DNA of 5,307 nt, from assembly GCA_018814245.1 (NCBI GenBank), contig JAHIZN010000400.1:1-5307 (forward strand). Reading direction: 5' to 3'. The position numbers and the translations under genes are program-made. Below, one piece after another: positions 1 through 5,307 of this stretch. Numbering within the stretch: position 1 is the first letter of the stretch; each line of letters starts with the position of its first letter. A model generated the notes under the pieces. The model searched no databases. It was not told where the DNA came from and worked only from the letters and a program-made list of their open reading frames with translations. Source of the DNA: a bacterium. Its GTDB lineage: Bacteria > UBA9089 > CG2-30-40-21.

Positions 1-157
1 AATCTCAACATAATTGTATGTATTCCAAGAAAATGCACTCCATATAACCCTTGAGAAGATATTTTGAGATTATTCCTAACTCTTTGGTAGGGTAAATGTT
101 ACAGCTTACTGAGGGTTGCTGTCCTTATGTCGGAGTTTCAGTTGGTCGAATTTTTTC
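1..157. other. Upstream non-coding stretch, no gene seen
   Basis: I find no supportable gene here. One forward frame is open from base 1 to a TGA at 52-54 and could be the last 17 codons of a gene that starts outside the window, but the peptide is not recognisable and does not look like the end of ribosomal protein S21 (rpsU). Weak inverted repeats are visible, such as AATCTCAA (1-8) against TTGAGATT (64-71) and ACAGC (101-105) against GCTGT (118-122). None is strong enough to call a terminator or structured RNA. A T-run at 151-156 lies just before the dnaG promoter and may add to its upstream AT-richness. Confidence 0.5.
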
Positions 158-186
158 TTGACACAGCATGGAAAATGTGTTATAAT
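158..186 (+). promoter_or_regulatory. Consensus sigma70-type promoter of dnaG-rpoD
   Basis: The -35 box TTGACA (158-163) and -10 box TATAAT (181-186) both match the consensus exactly and are separated by the ideal 17 bases. TGT at 178-180 directly before the -10 box also supplies an extended -10 motif (TGn). By normal spacing, transcription should start near base 193, giving a leader of about 30 bases before the dnaG TTG codon. The housekeeping sigma factor that would read this promoter is encoded by the second gene of the operon, so autoregulation is possible in principle. That is inference; no operator is evident. Confidence 0.9.
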
Positions 187-221
187 ATGAAAATATTAGT
201 AATAATTAGTGTAGGTGTGGT

Positions 222-2084
222 TTGAGTGGTCAAGGGTTTATTCCTGAAGAAACAATAACCCATATCAGGGAATCAGTTGATATCGTTGAATTAATATCTG
301 AATATGTTACCTTAAAAAAAATAGGGGAAAATTATAAGGGATTATGTCCTTTTCATGCAGAACAAACCCCATCGTTTATTGTCAATCCTAAAAAAGGAAT
401 TTTCCATTGTTTTGGTTGTCATGTTGGTGGAAATGTTTTTTCGTTTTTAGTCAAAAAGGAAGGAATAGAGTTTGTAGATGCAGTTAAATTGCTTGCCAAA
501 AGAGCAGGTATAAGTGTAAATGTTGTTGCCTTCCAAAAATCTTTTGAAAAAGAAAACCTTTATGAGATTCATGAGGCAGCAGTCTCTTTTTATCAAAATT
601 TGCTCTGGTCAAGGGAGGGTGCATCTGCCCTTGAATATTTGCGAAGAAGAGGACTAACAGATGAGACATTAAAGAGATTCAGGATTGGATATGCTCCTCC
701 AGAATGGAGGAGGTTGTCAGATTTTTTATTGGCAAAAACATATTCCATAGGAAGGATGCTTCAGTCAGGGTTGGTTGTTCAAAAGGATAGAGATTCGCGA
801 GTATATGATCGATTCAGAGAACGGGTTATCTTCCCTATTTTTGATGAGGTAGGCAAACCAATAGGATTTGGTGGCAGGGCATTAAATAAAATTGAGGGAA
901 GAGCCAAGTATATAAATTCTCCGGAAACACCCCTTTATAATAAATCAAAGGTTTTATACGGTTTGCATCTGGCTAAAGAGAGTATGCGAACAGGAGGAGT
1001 TATCGTTGTTGAAGGGTATATGGATGTGGCTATGCTGTCTCAAAGTGGTTTTCCTAATGTTGTTGCAGCATCAGGTACAGCCTTTACTCATGACCAGATA
1101 AGATTAATAAAAAGATATACCTCGAAAATATGGCTTATTTTTGACCCAGACACAGCAGGTATTCAGGCTACACTCAGAAGTATGGATTTATTAATGGAAC
1201 ATAATATGGATATGAGGGTAGTTTCCCTTCCTGATGGATTGGACCCTGCTGATTATTTGCTTAAGGGAAATGGTTCTGAATTCACAAGTCTTCTTGATCA
1301 GGCACAAGGTTTTTCTGATTGGAGATTTAAGTTTGCAATAAAAAACGACGATATGAAAACTACTCCCGGGAAAAAGAAGGCATTGGAACATCTTTTGGCT
1401 TTTATCGTCAGGGTGAATGACCCGATTGAAAGGCAGGATCTGATTAGACGGACTGCAGAGGTGTTGGGGTTAAATGAGACTATTATTATTAATGAGTTAA
1501 AGGCGTCAACAGGGAGAACATCTGCTACCTTGCAGACACAGCAATGGGTAGGAAGGGGTAATACTTCCGGTAATTTGGTTCAGGGACATAACCAAATTAA
1601 AAACCCTGCATTGGCAGGTGAATATTTAAGGCGTGAAGACAAGGGACACAGAGAGGTTGAAAAGAGTATTATTTATTTTCTTTTAACCAATGATGACCTT
1701 GAAGAAAAAGAAAGGGTATCTTGTCAATTGTTTCCTGATGAGTTTAGTGACCCTGTGTGTCGAGAGGTTTTTTGTATATTTGTAAAATTATTCAGCCAAC
1801 AAAGAGTGAGCCCCTCTGGCGGAGGCAGCACCCTTAGCAAGGGATTGTCTCCATCAATGATAATAGAATACCTGGAACAAAAGGCAAGGGATTTTGTCTC
1901 GAGTCTGATTTTTCAGGAAAAATATAAGGGTGAAGATATCGAAGTATGTTTGAAGAAATTAAAAGGATATGCCATGTCTGTTAAGTTAAAAGTGATCCAA
2001 CAATTAATTGCAGAGAAAGAGAAAAATGGAGAGATGGCAATTGATCTTATTCAACAATATAAAGAGTTGACAGGGAAGAGGTGA
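222..2084 (+). CDS. dnaG: DNA primase DnaG
   Basis: DnaG is the replication primase: it makes short RNA primers for the lagging strand and works with the replicative helicase DnaB. At 620 residues it is slightly longer than typical (581 in E. coli, 603 in B. subtilis). The N-terminal zinc domain has ligands C42, H45, C63 and C66 in the CPFH and CFGC motifs. The RNA polymerase-like basic region includes FRERVIFPIFDEVGKPIGFG (198-217) and NSPETPLYNK (232-241). The TOPRIM core has EGYMD (E264 catalytic) and FDPDTAG (D308 and D310, metal binding), followed by DPAD at 341-344. A polar linker (about 429-475) leads to the helicase-binding C-terminal domain (about 475-620), which carries an odd Gly/Ser-rich insert at 530-545. 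The start is TTG; a stop at 207-209 blocks earlier starts, and AGGTG at 213-217 is a fair ribosome site. First gene of an operon with rpoD. Confidence 0.98.
   Translation: MSGQGFIPEETITHIRESVDIVELISEYVTLKKIGENYKGLCPFHAEQTPSFIVNPKKGIFHCFGCHVGGNVFSFLVKKEGIEFVDAVKLLAKRAGISVNVVAFQKSFEKENLYEIHEAAVSFYQNLLWSREGASALEYLRRRGLTDETLKRFRIGYAPPEWRRLSDFLLAKTYSIGRMLQSGLVVQKDRDSRVYDRFRERVIFPIFDEVGKPIGFGGRALNKIEGRAKYINSPETPLYNKSKVLYGLHLAKESMRTGGVIVVEGYMDVAMLSQSGFPNVVAASGTAFTHDQIRLIKRYTSKIWLIFDPDTAGIQATLRSMDLLMEHNMDMRVVSLPDGLDPADYLLKGNGSEFTSLLDQAQGFSDWRFKFAIKNDDMKTTPGKKKALEHLLAFIVRVNDPIERQDLIRRTAEVLGLNETIIINELKASTGRTSATLQTQQWVGRGNTSGNLVQGHNQIKNPALAGEYLRREDKGHREVEKSIIYFLLTNDDLEEKERVSCQLFPDEFSDPVCREVFCIFVKLFSQQRVSPSGGGSTLSKGLSPSMIIEYLEQKARDFVSSLIFQEKYKGEDIEVCLKKLKGYAMSVKLKVIQQLIAEKEKNGEMAIDLIQQYKELTGKR
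1808..1850. repeat. GC-rich hairpin segment inserted in-frame in dnaG
   Basis: This stretch is much richer in G and C than the dnaG sequence around it and encodes residues of about 530-543 (Ser/Gly-rich, SPSGGGSTLSKGL). It contains two small inverted repeats: CCTC (1813-1816) against GAGG (1822-1825), and CCCTT (1831-1835) against AAGGG (1839-1843). Bases 1808-1825 match 14 of 18 positions of a hairpin segment in the repeat-rich region at 5111-5128, with CCCTCTGGC shared exactly. The peptide SPS occurs on both sides of the insert, so the protein reads naturally as RVSPSMIIEYLE without it. A small palindromic element inserted in-frame is the likely explanation, but this rests on inspection only. 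Confidence 0.4.
2078..2084 (+). promoter_or_regulatory. rpoD ribosome binding site overlapping dnaG stop
   Basis: GAGGTGA matches the anti-Shine-Dalgarno sequence well and contains the TGA stop of dnaG (2082-2084). It ends 10 bases before the rpoD ATG at 2095, which is a little long. The nearer AAGGA (2090-2094) abuts the ATG and is too close to act alone for that start. The arrangement suggests that ribosomes finishing dnaG help initiate rpoD. Confidence 0.6.
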
Positions 2085-2094
2085 AAATCAAGGA

Positions 2095-3687
2095 ATGAAA
2101 AAACCTACTATGCCAGAAGAGCTCGAACAACTTTTTGAGATTGGAAGGGCAAAGAGAGAGTTAACCTATGATGAGATTAATGAGGTTCTTCCTGATACGC
2201 TTACCCCTGAACAAATAGAAAATCTGTTCATACAAATTAATGAACAGGGGATTGAGATCGTTGATGAGTTTACTAAAGAAAGTAAGGAAGAAAAATTTGA
2301 GCTTCCACCAGAGATAGTAAGTGAAATCCTGGTAGAGGATCCTGTTAAGGCATATTTGCGTGATATTGGCAAGGTAAGCCTGCTTTCATCAGACGAAGAG
2401 ATTGATATGGCTATAAAGATGGAAAGCGGTTGGGAAAAGATACGGTTTACAGTCTTGAATAGTACCATTATTATTAAGGAATTGCAAAAATTTTACGATA
2501 AACTTCAAAAAGGAAGAACAAAGATTGGCGAAATTATTCAGGATGAGTATAGTGAGGAGGAGGAAGAGTTCCTTTCACCGGCAAGGAAAAGTCGTCTCCT
2601 TAGAATATTAAGAGAGTTACTTGCCAGAATTGAGATGGAAAGAAAAAATCGAGATAAGGAAAGAATACTTACCTTATTAAAATCTGCCGGGCTTCATAGA
2701 CATCTGATTATGAATGTAGCCAATAAGATAAAAAAGACGGTTCAGAGTATTGATGAGATTGAAGCAGATATTAGCAATTTAGAGTCTGAATTAAAAAGAT
2801 TGAGACAGCAAATCCCTAAACCAAAAGAGGATGCTGAAGAAATAGCCCGTAATATAAAAAATTTCAAACGCAAGCTAAAGCGGATAGAAATAGATTTGGG
2901 TGGTGAATCTATTGAATCTATAAAAAAATTGGCTAAGGATATATCTTCAGGTGAAACTATTATTAATAAAGCTAAAGAGGATATGATTAGTGCTAACCTG
3001 AGATTGGTAGTAAGTATTGCTAAAAGATACATCAATTGGGGGCTTTCCTTTCTGGACCTTATACAAGAAGGGAATATGGGATTGATCAGGGCTGTGGAAA
3101 AGTTTGAATATAAAAAAGGGTACCGATTTAGTACCTATGCTACATGGTGGATCAGGCAGGCAATTACACGGGCAATAGCAGATCAGTCAAGAACTATTCG
3201 TATCCCTGTTCATATGGTTGAACAAATTAATAAGGTTATAAAAGAATCCCGAAGATTGGTTCAGCGATTGGGAAGAGAACCCTCTCCTGAAGAAATTGCT
3301 GTACAGTTGAGTTGGAGTTCAAATAAAGTAAGGGGAATTCTGCGAATTGCTCAGGATCCTATTTCTCTTGAAACCCCGATTGGGGAAGAATCTGAAAGTC
3401 ATCTTGGTGATTTTATTGAAGATAAATCTGCTGAGTCACCTGTAAATGTTACTACATTTGCTTTATTACAGGAACAGTTGAGAAGGGTGCTAAAAACCCT
3501 TTCAGCTCAGGAAGAAAATGTATTAAGGCTCAGGTTTGGTCTGGAGGATGGTTATCCTCATACCTTGGAAGAGGTAGGGGCAAAGTTTCATGTTACCAGG
3601 GAAAGAATCAGGCAAATAGAAGCCAAGGCATTAAAAAAATTGAGACACCCTACCAGAAGCAGGAAGTTGAAGGATTATTTGGAGTAG
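2095..3687 (+). CDS. rpoD: RNA polymerase primary sigma factor RpoD (sigma70, group 1)
   Basis: This is the housekeeping sigma factor that directs core RNA polymerase to promoters. All group 1 regions are present in 530 residues: region 1.1 (about 7-60), region 1.2 (DPVKAYLRDIG, 82-92), region 2.1 (about 293-312), 2.2 (core binding, LDLIQEGNMGLIRAVEKF, 320-337), 2.3-2.4 (YRFSTYATWWIRQAITRAI, 343-361), region 3 (IRIPVHMVE to about 420), region 3.2 (DPISLETPIG, 421-430) and region 4 (HTLEEVGAKF onward, from 489). W351 and W352 match the -10 melting tryptophans of E. coli; Q355 and T358 match its -10 contacts; R502, E503 and R506 match the -35 contacts. Between regions 1.2 and 2.1 lies a charged insert of about 165 residues with an acidic run (EEEEEF, 154-159) and a probable coiled coil (about 215-265). 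It starts 10 bases after dnaG. The ATG at 2095 is favoured; an in-frame ATG at 2110 is possible. Confidence 0.98.
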   Translation: MKKPTMPEELEQLFEIGRAKRELTYDEINEVLPDTLTPEQIENLFIQINEQGIEIVDEFTKESKEEKFELPPEIVSEILVEDPVKAYLRDIGKVSLLSSDEEIDMAIKMESGWEKIRFTVLNSTIIIKELQKFYDKLQKGRTKIGEIIQDEYSEEEEEFLSPARKSRLLRILRELLARIEMERKNRDKERILTLLKSAGLHRHLIMNVANKIKKTVQSIDEIEADISNLESELKRLRQQIPKPKEDAEEIARNIKNFKRKLKRIEIDLGGESIESIKKLAKDISSGETIINKAKEDMISANLRLVVSIAKRYINWGLSFLDLIQEGNMGLIRAVEKFEYKKGYRFSTYATWWIRQAITRAIADQSRTIRIPVHMVEQINKVIKESRRLVQRLGREPSPEEIAVQLSWSSNKVRGILRIAQDPISLETPIGEESESHLGDFIEDKSAESPVNVTTFALLQEQLRRVLKTLSAQEENVLRLRFGLEDGYPHTLEEVGAKFHVTRERIRQIEAKALKKLRHPTRSRKLKDYLE

Positions 3688-3689
3688 GG

Positions 3690-3804
3690 GGCAGATAATT
3701 AAAAATTATGAATTATGAATTAAAAATTAGGGAAAGATTGGCAATCTAACATGTTGCAATGCAATATTCTTCATTTTTAATTTTTAATTCATAATTTTTA
3801 ATTG
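3690..3804. repeat. AT-rich long hairpin repeat, copy 1
   Basis: This repeat lies two bases after the rpoD stop codon. Its left arm (3690-3729) and right arm (3769-3804) are nearly complementary: the outer 19 bases (3697-3715 against 3785-3803) pair perfectly and most of the rest of the arms pair with few mismatches. The central part contains a conserved core (3731-3758, including GATTGGCAAT and AACATGTT). Both arms recur exactly in copy 2 at 3889-4011. It could be a MITE-like element, a transcript-stabilising or processing hairpin between rpoD and the tRNA, or part of a duplicated unit. I see no coding potential. A weak TTGGCA (3738-3743) could be a -35 box but lacks a good -10 partner. Confidence 0.85.
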
Positions 3805-3810
3805 CATTCC

Positions 3811-3887
<77 letters not shown>

Positions 3888-3888
3888 T

Positions 3889-4011
3889 GGCAGATAATTA
3901 AAAATTATGAATTATGAATTAAAAATTATGGAGAGATTGGCAATTTAACATGTTGCACTAACTTCTTTCATCATCCTTCATTTTTAATTTTTAATTCATA
4001 ATTTTTAATTG
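3889..4011. repeat. AT-rich long hairpin repeat, copy 2
   Basis: Second copy of the repeat found at 3690-3804, starting one base after the CCA of the first tRNA. The left arm (3889-3928, 40 bases) and right arm (3976-4011, 36 bases) are identical to copy 1. The first 28 bases of the centre (3930-3957) differ from copy 1 at two positions, both transitions, and after that the centres diverge and differ in length. The arms form a long AT-rich stem as in copy 1. Together with the following tRNA it looks like a tandem duplication of a hairpin-plus-tRNA unit, although independent insertion of the same element is also possible. Confidence 0.85.
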
Positions 4012-4026
4012 TATTTGATTGTATTT

Positions 4027-4103
4027 GGGCGAATAGCTCAGTTGGTTAGAGCACCTGCGTCACATGCAGGGGGTCGTAGGTTCGAATCCTATTTCGCCCA
4101 CCA
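4027..4103 (+). tRNA. tRNA-Val(CAC)
   Basis: The 77-base gene has a complete cloverleaf and an encoded CCA (4101-4103). The acceptor stem is GGGCGAA (4027-4033) with TTCGCCC (4093-4099), the D stem GCTC/GAGC, and the anticodon stem CCTGC (4054-4058) with GCAGG (4066-4070). The T stem is GTAGG (4076-4080) with CCTAT (4088-4092), closed by a G-U pair. The anticodon is CAC (4061-4063), reading GUG valine codons; A35, C36 and discriminator A73 (base 4100) agree with valine identity. The loop has G at position 32, where a pyrimidine is usual. By hand alignment it matches the preceding tRNA at 61 of 77 positions. The zinc-ribbon gene starts 29 bases downstream, so the two are likely on one transcript. 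Confidence 0.95.
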
Positions 4104-4132
4104 TTCTTGCCAGTTAGTTAAGGAGAGATACT

Positions 4133-4837
4133 GTGGTACCTGAATTAAGGGCATTGATTGAAATTCAACAGATAGATGTAGTTATTAGAGAGATTGAAAC
4201 TGCTAATCTTATCCTGAATAAACAATTAGAAAGGGAAAAAGAAGAGATTGCCAAAAAAAAGATTGCTTTGCAGAAAATAGTCGAAAGAAAAGATGTTCTG
4301 CAAAAGGATTTGAGGCATAATGAACGAATGTTGCAACAGATAGAGCAAAACATGGAAGGCTTTGAAAAAAAGATATATCAGGTTAAATCACAAAAGGAAT
4401 TAGAGGCAGTAGATCACGAGATAGCAAAAGCAAGAAAAGAAAAATCATCCATGGAAGATATTCTGCTTACCCTTATACTTGAGATAGAAGAAATATCAAA
4501 GACTTCATTTGAACAGGAAAAAGAGCTTAAGAAAGAAACAGAAGATTTTAATTGCCGAAGTCAGAAAATAGAATCAAATATTAATATAAATATCCAAAAA
4601 TTGTCTGAGACTAATGCAAAAAAACAAGAAATTATCACTACCATTGAGCCGTCACTTCTGGCTAACTATGAAAGATTACGAGAAGGTAGAAACAACCTTG
4701 CTGTAGTTCAGGTTGAAGGGGGAATGTGTAGTGGGTGCTTTATTGCTCTTCCTCCTCAACAGATAAATGAAATAAAGATGAGTAATAGTATAATCCGCTG
4801 TAATTCTTGTGCCAGAATGCTTTATTGGAAAGAATAG
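4133..4837 (+). CDS. Coiled-coil protein with C-terminal C4 zinc ribbon (COG1579-like)
   Basis: The 234-residue product is a long charged helical region (about residues 8-185) followed by a zinc ribbon with two CxxC pairs: C199/C202 (CSGC) and C223/C226 (CNSC). No signal peptide or membrane segment is visible, so it should be cytoplasmic. The layout and the segment KSQKELEAVDHEI (85-97) fit the COG1579 / zf-RING_7 family, predicted to bind nucleic acid. Relatives include Helicobacter HP0958 (FlgZ), linked to sigma54 and flagellar gene expression, and Chlamydia CT398, which binds sigma54. Function in this organism is unknown. The GTG start at 4133 has AGGAG (4121-4125) 7 bases upstream. With only 29 bases after the tRNA-Val and no promoter seen there, it is probably expressed by read-through of the tRNA transcript and released by tRNA 3' processing. 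Position behind rpoD suggests, without proving, a link to transcription. Confidence 0.88.
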   Translation: MVPELRALIEIQQIDVVIREIETANLILNKQLEREKEEIAKKKIALQKIVERKDVLQKDLRHNERMLQQIEQNMEGFEKKIYQVKSQKELEAVDHEIAKARKEKSSMEDILLTLILEIEEISKTSFEQEKELKKETEDFNCRSQKIESNININIQKLSETNAKKQEIITTIEPSLLANYERLREGRNNLAVVQVEGGMCSGCFIALPPQQINEIKMSNSIIRCNSCARMLYWKE

Positions 4838-4853
4838 GCATTTGTTTAGAATA

Positions 4854-4880
4854 CAGGAGTCAGAATTCAGAAGTCAGGAT
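4854..4880. repeat. Degenerate heptanucleotide tandem repeat
   Basis: Four units in tandem read CAGGAGT, CAGAATT, CAGAAGT and CAGGAT, each beginning CAG. The array lies 16 bases after the zinc-ribbon stop codon. It has no visible coding or hairpin function and may be a simple-sequence expansion. Confidence 0.7.
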
Positions 4881-4988
4881 AAAAGAACTTGCATTTATTT
4901 CAACTTGTGCGGTTGTTGCATTAAATCACAGAAATATAACAATAGCAGCAAATACAGGGAAAGAGCCACAAAGTGTGTAATATCTTAG

Positions 4989-5171
4989 TGTCGTGTCAAC
5001 TGTTAATTGTCGCATAGTTAATTATGTATGGACAGAGCTTGCCCCTGCGAATGCAGTGGGTGACAGAAGTTCTGCCTCCCTTGTCCCTGCTTAACAGATA
5101 CCCACAGATGGAGTCCCTCTGGCAGGGATGTCCCTGCAAATTGTTATGCGTCAAATTAAGGTTGACACGAC
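4989..5171. mobile_element. MITE-like element with terminal inverted repeats
   Basis: The ends are inverted copies of one another: GTCGTGTCAAC (4990-5000) then CGCATA (5011-5016) on the left, and TATGCG (5145-5150) then GTTGACACGAC (5161-5171) on the right. The 10 bases between the two blocks are the same length on both sides and share TTAATT. The interior (about 130 bases) encodes no transposase and contains GC-rich inverted repeats, such as TCCCT (5114-5118) with AGGGA (5124-5128). That is the form of a non-autonomous mobile element. A third end copy at 5259-5270 means the true element may instead run from 4989 to 5270. No target-site duplication is obvious, and no IS family is recognised. 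Confidence 0.55.
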
Positions 5172-5234
5172 CGTAGGGGCAATTCATGAATTGCCCCTAC
5201 AAGCACGCAAGATAGGTGGCAGGTTTGTCCCTGC
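5082..5234. repeat. Three direct copies of TGTCCCTGC
   Basis: The nine-base motif TGTCCCTGC occurs at 5082-5090, 5129-5137 and 5226-5234. The second copy overlaps an inverted repeat, GCAGGGA (5122-5128) against TCCCTGC (5131-5137), and the third has GCAGG (5219-5223) upstream to pair with CCTGC (5230-5234). The copies link the interior of the inverted-repeat element with the sequence beyond the palindrome, suggesting nested or repeated insertion of related short elements. Confidence 0.6.
5173..5200. repeat. 28-base perfect palindrome
   Basis: Each half reads GTAGGGGCAATTCA inward, so the 28 bases are exactly self-complementary with no spacer. It starts one base after the right end of the inverted-repeat element. 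There is no T-run behind it, so a rho-independent terminator is unlikely. It could be a protein binding site or, more probably, a dispersed palindromic repeat. Confidence 0.9.
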
Positions 5235-5258
5235 ATCCTGAATATCCGACACTTGAAA

Positions 5259-5270
5259 GTTGACACGACA
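5259..5270. repeat. Third copy of the element terminal repeat
   Basis: GTTGACACGACA is the exact reverse complement of TGTCGTGTCAAC at 4989-5000, and the match extends one base further inward. It shares 11 bases with the end at 5161-5171. It contains TTGACA (5260-5265), a perfect -35 hexamer pointing out of the element toward the right edge of the window, though no good -10 box follows at 16-18 bases. Confidence 0.7.
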
Positions 5271-5307
5271 TTAGGGAGAATAATTACAACGATAATAAGG
5301 TAAAGAT

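Larger units (their letters stand above)
4838..5307. other. Repeat-rich non-coding region
   Basis: No credible gene is present in these 470 bases. The region holds a heptamer repeat (4854-4880), an inverted-repeat element (4989-5171), a 28-base palindrome (5173-5200), a third copy of the element end (5259-5270) and several TGTCCCTGC motifs. No clear rho-independent terminator follows the zinc-ribbon gene. The RNase P RNA signature GAGGAAAGTCC, which I looked for because this RNA can lie near COG1579 genes, is absent. At the very end, AAGG (5297-5300) followed five bases later by AT (5306-5307) could be the ribosome site and first bases of a gene beginning just outside the window, but this cannot be confirmed. 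Confidence 0.7.

Noticed and set aside
141..156. Possible terminator of an upstream gene ending in a T-run before the dnaG promoter
   Set aside because: The stem before the T-run is only about three base pairs, too weak to support a terminator.
484..669. Minus-strand open frames inside dnaG (also 1191-1391) and inside the zinc-ribbon gene (4165-4353)
   Set aside because: They are shadows of real genes, with no ribosome site or promoter of their own.
2166..2468. Minus-strand open frame of 100 codons inside rpoD, with a similar one at 2742-3035
   Set aside because: Both are antisense to well-conserved sigma factor sequence. Their Ser/Ile/Leu-rich composition is what the complement of AT-rich, Glu/Lys/Asp-rich coding DNA produces.
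4996..5187. Open frame of 63 codons on the minus strand in the 3' intergenic region
   Set aside because: It lies across the inverted repeats and the GC-rich interior of the MITE-like element, resembles no known protein, and owes its length to repeat DNA.
4838..5307. RNase P RNA gene downstream of the zinc-ribbon gene
   Set aside because: The conserved GAGGAAAGTCC segment and the matching 3' conserved part are absent.

Overview
This is bacterial chromosomal DNA, AT-rich by eye, carrying an information-processing locus. In order it holds DNA primase (dnaG), the primary sigma factor (rpoD), a tRNA with anticodon CAU (most likely the lysidine-type tRNA-Ile2), tRNA-Val(CAC), and a coiled-coil protein ending in a C4 zinc ribbon (COG1579-like). 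All genes are on the + strand. The dnaG-rpoD pair is the core of the classical macromolecular-synthesis operon. rpsU, which precedes dnaG in enterobacteria, is not seen in the 221 bases upstream.

Layout. Bases 1-157 hold no gene I can support. A consensus sigma70-type promoter (158-186) drives dnaG (222-2084, TTG start). rpoD (2095-3687) follows after 10 bases, and its best Shine-Dalgarno sequence lies on the dnaG stop codon, so the two are probably co-transcribed and translationally coupled. Bases 3688-4103 are a double unit: a long AT-rich hairpin repeat then a tRNA, and the same hairpin repeat then a second tRNA. The zinc-ribbon gene (4133-4837) starts only 29 bases after the second tRNA. 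The last 470 bases have no credible gene and are packed with repeats: a heptamer array, a MITE-like element with inverted ends, a 28-base perfect palindrome, and scattered copies of TGTCCCTGC.

How the parts work together. DnaG lays down replication primers, RpoD directs housekeeping transcription, and the tRNAs serve translation. The zinc-ribbon protein is of unknown role here; relatives in other bacteria bind sigma54 or act in flagellar gene control, which makes its place behind a sigma gene suggestive but not proof of anything.

Organism. RpoD has a non-conserved insert of about 165 residues between regions 1.2 and 2.1. The short SigA proteins of Bacillus-like Firmicutes lack it, so a diderm bacterium is more likely. 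AT-rich coding DNA with many short palindromic intergenic repeats would fit, for example, an anammox-type planctomycete or an uncultivated candidate phylum, but I cannot place the lineage.

I see no clear new biological system. The items most worth checking are the duplicated hairpin-tRNA unit, the repeat-rich 3' region, and a GC-rich in-frame insertion in the C-terminal part of dnaG.
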